From: Candidatus Woesearchaeota archaeon
Lineage (GTDB): Archaea; Nanobdellota; Nanobdellia; Woesearchaeales; PXDW01
NCBI GenBank assembly: GCA_003564925.1
Contig: PXDW01000088.1
Coordinates: forward strand, 1 to 5,579
Direction of reading: 5' to 3'
Length of the DNA stretch: 5,579 nucleotides
Below the pieces are notes generated by a model. The model searched no databases, was not told the origin of the DNA, and was given only the letters and a program-made list of their open reading frames with translations. Of this stretch, positions 1-5,187 are shown one piece after another (position 1 is the stretch's first letter; every line of letters starts with the position of its first letter). Both the position numbers and the translations under genes were made by a program.

Positions 1-272
1 TTATCCCTGTCAAGAATCATTGTTCTTAGACTTCCAATCTGTTCATTAAATATAGAAAACCTTTCCATAGAAGCTTTTTGCATTTCTTGCGCAGTCTGGA
101 ATTGGGCTTTTAATTTTTCTATCTGTGCAGTCAACTTTGCTATCTCAGCAATATTTTTTACATTATTCTTATCAGGACTTTCTGAAATATTTTTAGAATC
201 ATCATCATTTTCTTTATCTTCTTGAGGATCTTCAGCACTCCCTTTCTTAGCCCCTTTTTTTCTGAATATCAA
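1..272 (-). CDS. Coiled-coil protein, N-terminal part only; possibly FlaC/D/E-like archaellum-accessory protein
   Basis: Ninety codons are visible and the frame is still open at the left edge, so the C-terminus is missing. The start is TTG at 272-270. Its first bases overlap the TGA of the ATPase gene (TTGA), and a strong archaeal Shine-Dalgarno, GAGGTG, lies four bases upstream inside the last ATPase codons, so translation is probably coupled. The next in-frame ATG is more than 60 codons in. The protein begins MIFRKKGAKKG, followed by a charged, probably disordered Asp/Glu/Lys/Asn segment (residues 12-38). A helical coiled-coil stretch then starts with AEIAKLTAQIEKLKAQF and continues to ERFSIFNEQIGSLRTMI and DRD at the edge. 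From memory, the pattern ERFS...EQIG.LR.MI..R is typical of DPANN coiled-coil proteins related to archaellum accessory FlaC/D/E proteins; this is family recall, not a search result. No signal peptide or membrane helix is seen, so it is probably cytoplasmic. Confidence 0.8.
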   Translation of the reverse strand, partial: MIFRKKGAKKGSAEDPQEDKENDDDSKNISESPDKNNVKNIAEIAKLTAQIEKLKAQFQTAQEMQKASMERFSIFNEQIGSLRTMILDRD

Positions 273-3200
273 TTTACACCTCTTAATTTATCATATAACT
301 CCTTACATTTATTAAATATATCTTTTTTTTCTTCTTGTGGCAGCGAAGAGTACAGAGAATTTATTTTTTTATATATTTCCATTGCTTCTTGTTTTTTCCC
401 CTGCCTTATCAGTTCATCTGTCTTTTTTACCATCAAATTTATCTCTGATAAATTATTTTCGGAGTTATTTTCATTATTATCATTATTTTTTTCGACATTT
501 TTATCCTGTTCTTTTTTCTCCCCATCGTTGCTTTTTTCTATAACTTCATCTTTTTTCGATTCTTCATTTTCCTGTTTTTTTGTATTTTTATATTCTTTAT
601 CTTTGGTTTCACTTTCCTTGTTTGAATCATGACTATTATCTAAATTTTCCTCTTTTGCTTTTTCAAGATCTTTTTTTATTTCTTCTTCACTCATAAGCTT
701 TATCTCCTTTTTTTTTGGTGTTTTCCCTATTTTTTCCCATTGCTCTTTTAGTCTTGGAGTTAATCCATCTAAATATATTGAAACCATATTGAATGCTCCT
801 GAATTTATTTTGTCTTTTGCAAGCTTTAGTTCAAGTTCAAGATCAAATGTATCAATCTCAAGCCCTTTCAGCTGCTCTATCTGGTATTCGATATCATCTA
901 TTACATTGTTGTATTTTTCATAATCTTTGAGTTCTTCTTCGCTCAATCTTTTTAAGCTATGCATTGGAGGCCTGAATGAGATAAAGTAAGGCTGCCCTTC
1001 ATTATATGCTGAGTTTTCTATCATCGTTGTTCCTGTTGCTGCCTTTACAATAGATTTCAACAAATCTTCTCCATACTCTTCTTTAACCTTTTCTAAGTCT
1101 CCCTCATCTCTTGTACGAAGCTGCATCTGTGTGTTAATATTAGCAAGAACCTCTTTTGGAAAATCACTTATTACTTGGCTTATTAAAACTAATCCTACTC
1201 CCCATTTTCTAAATTCCCTAGCTGCTCTTTCTATCTGAACAAAAACCTTCCCAGACCCCCCAAATTTTGGAAGCAAGGTATGAACTCCATCATAGACTAG
1301 AAGATATTTTAATTCTGTGCTTTCAGGAAGGTTTGCGTTGAACACTTGCTTTATTGTATTTGCTACAAAAAGTTCTGTATTTTTTATATCTAATTTGTTT
1401 GTAAGGAAAACGCTTATAGCTCCAGGAACCATATATTTTTTGAACTCAATTATCTCTCTTCCATCACTAACTGTATGGATATTTCCATTAAATGCTTTGG
1501 CATCTTTCTTTTTCATATCAAATTTTGGATAAAGGTCAAGTATTTTTTTATCTTCATTTTTTCTTAAAAACCCAGTCCATTGAGATGTAGGGTCAAAAAC
1601 AATTACAGCAACATTCTTCATTAGAGATTCTTCGACAAGATCTTGCGCAACTACAGACTTACCGCTTCCGCTAGCTCCAGCAATTAATGTATGCACTTGG
1701 AACTTGTCCAAGTCCAAGTATGTTTTGATATCTGTTTCAGCTATCTTACCAACATAAGCAGAACGCTCTCCTGGCTGCGGCAATGATTTTGTTTTAACTT
1801 TGGTTTTATATCTTTGTTTCTTTTCTTTCTTCTTTTTGTATATTCCACCAAGGAAAATCATGGCTCCAATAGAGAAAAGCCCAGCCAATATAGCCCAAAC
1901 TGGGGCTCCTAAAATTGAATACATATAAAAAGGAACACCTACAATAAATGTGGAGCTTTGCCTTGAAACCTGGTCAACATAATGCGCTTCTATGGTAAGG
2001 ACATGCTTTCCATTCTTGAATGTTTCTGGAATTGTAAAGCTTTTTAGTATTGAAAAAGAAGTTTGAATCCTTAAATCATCCTTATAGATTACAAACTCAT
2101 TTCCTTCAGTATCAAATATCTTATGGATAAGAGTAACTGGATATTCTTCTTCCTGAAATAAATTTTGAAGATCTACTTTATAGTCTAGAGTTTCTCCTAC
2201 ATCAACTCTTGTCCTCATTAATTGGAGATCTATTAAAAGCCCTTCAATAGGCAATTTTTCTCTGCTGTAAAGAAGTACAGTCACATCTATAACCTCTTCA
2301 ATATCACCTCCAATAATAATTTGTCCCTCATAAATTCCAACTTCAGCATTGCCTATTAATGTTATAGTGAAATCATCAGAACTTCTGGGATTAATCGAAA
2401 AGTTTTGCTTTTCTATTCTAATTAATTGTGATACATTCCCTGTTGTTGTTATCTCTACATTAAGACCATGAGCTCTATAGTTGTTTATTAATATGGGTAT
2501 ATTTACAAACGAGCCGACTCTTAGCCTTCTGACTATTGTTCTTGTAGATATATCATAATCTATTTCTCCTTCTCTTCTAGGATATATTGGCTGCGGTCTT
2601 TGAATTTCAACTCTTCTTACTTCACCCGGACCAGTGCCATACAAAGGGACAACTGTAGCATTCATAGTTATATTGTGGAATGTTGTGTTTTCAGGATTTA
2701 TTACAACTTGAGATATGTAATTATCATAACCTTCTCTGACGGCCACCAGATTATGCTTTCCTTCTACAACAGACATAATATATCTTCCGCTTGTGTTGGA
2801 TGTTGTAACCCCTCCCGCAACGCTTATATTAACATCAGATAATATGTTTCCTTGCCAATTTCTAACATAACCTTCTATTGTTCCATTGGCATATTTTTTT
2901 TCATAAGGATTCATAGTTATATTATGGACTGTTATTCCAAGTGGAGTTACATTCACTTGCCCAATATAATTATCATAGCCTGGCTTAAATGCAACAATAT
3001 TATGAGTACCTTCTATAACTGTTATGTTATACAAACCATCCGCCTGGGTGATATCTATAACTCCCGCTACCGATATATAGGCATTTTGTATTTTCTCGCC
3101 AGTAATATTGTCTTTTACTGTTCCTATAATTGTCCCGTTCTCGTATAATCTGAATGGCGCTAAGGGAATCATTGTTATGTTGTGCTTTATTTTCTCGCCA

Positions 3201-4609
3201 GGTTTTATTGTAACATTCTCTACATAATTTTCATAACCTAATTTTGTGGCAACTAAAAAATGCTCTCCTGTTTTAACAGTGAAAGAGAAGTTTGCATCAG
3301 GACCTGTTATCTTTGTGTGGTTTAATATACTGACTCTTACTCCTTCAAGAAGCTGTCCAGTGGAATTATCGATAGTATAACCTTCTATTGCCCCTTTATC
3401 GGGCGTCAGGTATATATCATAAGTTGTTTCTTCATTTCTTACTATACTGGTACGTCCAATGTGCAGATTGTAGCCTTGCTTCATAGCAACAACTGTAAAG
3501 TTTCCTTCATAAACACTTCCATTGTAAAATCCGGTGTTGTTTGACACAAAGATTGCATTAGAGATATATATGGAAGCATTTGCTATCTTCTCATTAGTTA
3601 CACTATCATAAACATTTCCTTTTATTGTTCCATTATATGCTGCAGGTACCACTGGATTGAGAGAGATATTTTTTTGCAAAGAAGAAGCCATAACAATATT
3701 GACTTGTTCAGCATGAATATAATAGCCTTGCTTAATAGCAACTATATACCTTGTCCCTGAGAGAGTTGTTATATTATAAAATCCTCCAATGTTTGTTTTA
3801 GTTTCATTGTCACTTATACCAATAGTTACATCATTCAAAAACTCATTTGTTGTATTGTCCGTAACATACCCATGTATATTTCCATAGCTTAAAGTCCCTA
3901 AACCCATAGCTTCAGGACAAACATCGTTTGGATCAGAATAAAAATAATAGATTAGGTCTACAGGAGAAGGTAGCATCAACTGGTAATTGACTCTTTGATT
4001 ATTGAAGCCAAATTGTATTGCAGCTTTATTTGTTACGAAAACGGGTATGCCGTCAACATTTAACAATCCAAGATCAAATTCCCTGCTGCCAGGTTCACCA
4101 TATTTTTTTGTATATGTGAAAGGTATATTTGTTATATTTGTATTTCCAAACATTATACTTCCTGTTTCAGTAAATGTTTTTGTGATAGAGTCATCAGCAA
4201 ATGGACTTATATTATAGAAATTGTCAGCCCATACAGTGTTTCCAGGCTGTATTGTATCCCAGTTCAAGGTTTCAGGATGCTCTATCATAGCATAGACTTC
4301 GTGCTGTATATCGGGCTCAAGGCAGTCAAATATCAAATGCAAAGATTTTATACCTCCAGGATAGGTGTTGTCCCATTGTATCTCTTCATAACCCCTTACT
4401 GAAAGGGCAAGACCATAGAAACCATACCACCTATATGTATCATATTCCTGTGTTATAATCAATTTTGTTATTGTGCCTGCTTCAGATTCTATGACAACAT
4501 AACCAACATAAGTTCTGATTAATATAGCAAGAGCAACAGCTATAGCAACTAATAAAATGATGAAAGTATAGTATATTACCGGATTTTGAAGCAGATCTTT
4601 TTTTGTCAT
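269..4609 (-). CDS. Transmembrane HerA/DUF87-type ATPase with giant CarboxypepD-like repeat ectodomain
   Basis: A 1446-residue protein. TM helix 1 (about 12-32) is followed by an ectodomain to about 893. This comprises an N-terminal domain (about 36-240, with EAGTIT...RW.GFYG as in DPANN surface proteins), five carboxypeptidase-regulatory-like repeats (243-652) and two beta-sandwich regions (about 660-893). TM helix 2 (about 899-924) is followed by KKKKEKK, predicting both termini inside. The cytoplasmic P-loop ATPase has Walker A GASGSGKS (978-985, Lys984), a Walker B-like strand YLLVYDGVH (Asp1107), LISQV (Gln1145) and RTRDEGD (from Arg1165). A helical module (about 1222-1300), a Lys/Glu/Asn/Asp-rich linker (about 1306-1386) and a TPR-like helical hairpin (about 1387-1442) complete it. 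HerA/DUF87 motors are normally hexameric ATPases that move DNA or protein; the substrate here is unknown. Gly1108 occupies the position normally held by the catalytic Glu. ATG 4609 is the only start possible, because an in-frame TAA lies 12 bases upstream. The family call is firm; the function is inference. Confidence 0.93.
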   Translation of the reverse strand: MTKKDLLQNPVIYYTFIILLVAIAVALAILIRTYVGYVVIESEAGTITKLIITQEYDTYRWYGFYGLALSVRGYEEIQWDNTYPGGIKSLHLIFDCLEPDIQHEVYAMIEHPETLNWDTIQPGNTVWADNFYNISPFADDSITKTFTETGSIMFGNTNITNIPFTYTKKYGEPGSREFDLGLLNVDGIPVFVTNKAAIQFGFNNQRVNYQLMLPSPVDLIYYFYSDPNDVCPEAMGLGTLSYGNIHGYVTDNTTNEFLNDVTIGISDNETKTNIGGFYNITTLSGTRYIVAIKQGYYIHAEQVNIVMASSLQKNISLNPVVPAAYNGTIKGNVYDSVTNEKIANASIYISNAIFVSNNTGFYNGSVYEGNFTVVAMKQGYNLHIGRTSIVRNEETTYDIYLTPDKGAIEGYTIDNSTGQLLEGVRVSILNHTKITGPDANFSFTVKTGEHFLVATKLGYENYVENVTIKPGEKIKHNITMIPLAPFRLYENGTIIGTVKDNITGEKIQNAYISVAGVIDITQADGLYNITVIEGTHNIVAFKPGYDNYIGQVNVTPLGITVHNITMNPYEKKYANGTIEGYVRNWQGNILSDVNISVAGGVTTSNTSGRYIMSVVEGKHNLVAVREGYDNYISQVVINPENTTFHNITMNATVVPLYGTGPGEVRRVEIQRPQPIYPRREGEIDYDISTRTIVRRLRVGSFVNIPILINNYRAHGLNVEITTTGNVSQLIRIEKQNFSINPRSSDDFTITLIGNAEVGIYEGQIIIGGDIEEVIDVTVLLYSREKLPIEGLLIDLQLMRTRVDVGETLDYKVDLQNLFQEEEYPVTLIHKIFDTEGNEFVIYKDDLRIQTSFSILKSFTIPETFKNGKHVLTIEAHYVDQVSRQSSTFIVGVPFYMYSILGAPVWAILAGLFSIGAMIFLGGIYKKKKEKKQRYKTKVKTKSLPQPGERSAYVGKIAETDIKTYLDLDKFQVHTLIAGASGSGKSVVAQDLVEESLMKNVAVIVFDPTSQWTGFLRKNEDKKILDLYPKFDMKKKDAKAFNGNIHTVSDGREIIEFKKYMVPGAISVFLTNKLDIKNTELFVANTIKQVFNANLPESTELKYLLVYDGVHTLLPKFGGSGKVFVQIERAAREFRKWGVGLVLISQVISDFPKEVLANINTQMQLRTRDEGDLEKVKEEYGEDLLKSIVKAATGTTMIENSAYNEGQPYFISFRPPMHSLKRLSEEELKDYEKYNNVIDDIEYQIEQLKGLEIDTFDLELELKLAKDKINSGAFNMVSIYLDGLTPRLKEQWEKIGKTPKKKEIKLMSEEEIKKDLEKAKEENLDNSHDSNKESETKDKEYKNTKKQENEESKKDEVIEKSNDGEKKEQDKNVEKNNDNNENNSENNLSEINLMVKKTDELIRQGKKQEAMEIYKKINSLYSSLPQEEKKDIFNKCKELYDKLRGVN
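2654..3883 (-). repeat. Five tandem carboxypeptidase-regulatory-like (beta-sandwich) repeats within the ATPase ectodomain
   Basis: These are protein-level repeats of roughly 80-86 residues, beginning near residues 243, 326, 406, 491 and 575. Each opens with a strand like NGTI.G.V.D, continues through an N.TG or NE.I..A.I.I segment and a Gly-Tyr/Phe turn (GFYN, GLYN, GRYI). It then has a core strand such as .G.HN.VA...GY..Y, and closes with HNITM.P or similar. This matches the carboxypeptidase D regulatory-like / PEGA-like fold that is common in surface stalk proteins. Repeats 4 and 5 are the most alike (ISVAG, GYDNYI.QV, HNITMN), suggesting a later duplication. The DNA has diverged, so these are not nucleotide satellite repeats. 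The likely role is a rigid, glycosylated spacer or adhesive stalk. Confidence 0.85.
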
Positions 4610-4619
4610 TTTTTTGTCA
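4598..4619 (-). repeat. Perfect 11-bp tandem direct repeat over the ATPase start codon
   Basis: On the minus strand TGACAAAAAAA occurs twice in a row, each copy preceded by A, giving two ATG codons 11 bases apart (4620 and 4609). Because 11 is not a multiple of three, the first ATG reads only M-T-K-K before a TGA that overlaps the second ATG (ATGA). The second ATG opens the ATPase, which also begins M-T-K-K. Each copy ends in a run of seven A residues. Confidence 0.9.
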
Positions 4620-4632
4620 TTTTATCTATCAA
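4606..4632 (-). other. Possible tiny leader ORF ahead of the ATPase gene (speculative)
   Basis: Reading TTG at 4632-4630 gives the eight-codon frame L(M)-I-D-K-M-T-K-K, and its TGA overlaps the ATPase ATG as ATGA. The purine-rich GAAAGG at 4641-4646 is well spaced (8 bases) for this TTG. It is about 31 bases from the ATPase ATG, which has no good Shine-Dalgarno of its own. A short translated leader that delivers ribosomes to the ATPase start by coupling would explain this arrangement. The ORF is so short that chance is a real alternative. Confidence 0.25.
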
Positions 4633-4646
4633 TTATTTTTCCTTTC

Positions 4647-4862
4647 TCATTTTTTTACTTTGTCTTTTGCCTTTATTATTTCTATACCTCCATTTTTTCC
4701 AGGGATAAACGTGATAACAGAGCCTTTTCTAACATTAAGAATTTGTGCCCACATAGAAGGAAGGGTAATTATAAACTGCTTATTCTTAAGCTGCTGAATT
4801 TTAATCTGGTTCTGAGTAAGCCTCTTACCTTTTTTCTGATCTTTGTTGATTCTTTTATTCAT
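4647..4862 (-). CDS. Small AbrB/SpoVT-type swapped-hairpin protein, putative DNA-binding regulator
   Basis: A 71-residue, very basic protein. Residues 1-25 are a Lys/Arg/Gln-rich, probably flexible arm. Residues about 26-66 (KNKQFIITLPSMWAQ, then LNVRKGSVITFIP and GGIEII) fit the AbrB/MazE/SpoVT swapped-hairpin beta-barrel: a beta strand ending in I-T-L-P, a short helix, then KG-x-V-I-x-F-x-P. Proteins of this fold dimerise and usually bind AT-rich operator DNA as transition-state regulators or antitoxins. No toxin gene is adjacent; the next gene, 37 bases downstream on the same strand, is the large ATPase. A transcriptional regulator of this operon is therefore more likely than an antitoxin. 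The start is ATG at 4862, because an in-frame TAG lies two codons upstream. A purine-rich GAGAG (4870-4874), seven bases before the ATG, is a weak ribosome site. The fold assignment rests on motif recognition by eye. Confidence 0.82.
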   Translation of the reverse strand: MNKRINKDQKKGKRLTQNQIKIQQLKNKQFIITLPSMWAQILNVRKGSVITFIPGKNGGIEIIKAKDKVKK

Positions 4863-4940
4863 ACGCTATCTCTCTTTATTCTCTTATTCCATACTGTGTT
4901 TATTTCATCTCATCGCTTATAGATTTTCCGAGATTTTTGC

Positions 4941-4952
4941 ATTTTTATGTAA
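4941..4952 (-). promoter_or_regulatory. Candidate TATA box for the minus-strand operon
   Basis: The minus strand reads TTACATAAAAAT. With archaeal spacing of about 25 bases, transcription would begin near 4920 and leave a leader of roughly 55-60 bases before the AbrB-type gene. The match is loose and the surroundings are so AT-rich that several other TATA-like positions exist, including the tract at 5032-5054. Confidence 0.25.
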
Positions 4953-5031
4953 TCCAATTATTTTATTCTAATGATCGTCAATACAATAAAATGATAATAA
5001 AATAATTAATATGCTAAATTAATATTAATAC

Positions 5032-5054
5032 TATATATATTTTTATATATAAAC
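5032..5054. promoter_or_regulatory. Alternating TA tract, near-palindromic, possible shared promoter or operator
   Basis: TATATATAT, TTTT and ATATATA follow each other directly and then lead into AAAC. Both strands therefore contain good archaeal TATA-box cores (TTTATATA type). It sits near the middle of the divergent region and could serve transcription in either direction, melt easily, or bind a regulator. Composition alone could also produce it. Confidence 0.3.
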
Positions 5055-5114
5055 TTTGTGATTTCGAAAATTCTAATATAATCAGGCATGTTCCTAGGGA
5101 TATTCAATAGAAAA

Positions 5115-5123
5115 CTTTTTATA
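5115..5123 (+). promoter_or_regulatory. Candidate TATA box for the plus-strand DUF5752-like gene
   Basis: CTTTTTATA is preceded by GAAAA, which would act as a purine-rich BRE. A start about 25 bases downstream (near 5147) would give a leader of about 40 bases that contains the GAGGGTGG ribosome site. This is positioned better than the TA tract at 5032-5054, but the assignment is unproven. Confidence 0.35.
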
Positions 5124-5176
5124 GCAATTAATCCACATAAAAGCCATATATCCATTGATAAAAAAATAAAACAAAA

Positions 5177-5184
5177 GAGGGTGG
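5177..5184 (+). promoter_or_regulatory. Ribosome binding site GAGGGTGG that decides the TTG start
   Basis: This is the only G-rich stretch near the start of the plus-strand frame. Its GAGG ends seven bases before the in-frame TTG at 5188. The later in-frame ATG at 5209 is preceded only by AAAGAAGAA. The GTG inside the site (5181) is out of frame and meets TAA after five codons, so it is not the start. Confidence 0.55.
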
Positions 5185-5187
5185 CTT

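Larger units (their letters stand above)
4863..5187. other. AT-rich divergent intergenic region (325 bp)
   Basis: This stretch separates the minus-strand operon from the plus-strand gene and should hold both promoters. I see no convincing protein-coding or RNA gene in it. Its core, about 4940-5055, is almost entirely A and T. It includes the exact direct repeat AATTAATAT (5004-5012 and 5017-5025) and an alternating TA tract at 5032-5054. Such a region would be a natural target for the AbrB-fold protein encoded at its left end, since that fold typically prefers flexible AT-rich DNA. Confidence 0.7.

Noticed and set aside
222..632. Plus-strand frames with Ser/Phe/Leu-rich products opposite the ATPase C-terminus
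   Set aside because: They are mirror images of the Lys/Glu/Asn-rich linker codons of the real minus-strand gene and have no features of their own.
308..720. Many T-runs on the plus strand, considered as terminators
   Set aside because: They are Lys codon runs (AAA) of the minus-strand gene, and no transcript on the plus strand is supported here.
2600..3148. Plus-strand frames opposite the stalk repeats
   Set aside because: They are antisense shadows of the five-repeat region; the recurring residues simply mirror the repeat pattern of the real protein.
2654..3883. Evenly spaced repeats, considered as CRISPR or DNA satellite
   Set aside because: The periodicity is about 250 bases and is conserved at protein level only; there are no identical short repeats with unique spacers.
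4647..4862. Toxin-antitoxin interpretation of the AbrB-type gene
   Set aside because: No small toxin-like gene is adjacent; the downstream gene is the 1446-residue ATPase.
4603..4922. Plus-strand frames opposite the AbrB-type gene
   Set aside because: The minus-strand frame has a recognisable fold and a sensible operon position; the plus-strand products are Phe/Leu/Ser-rich with no motif.
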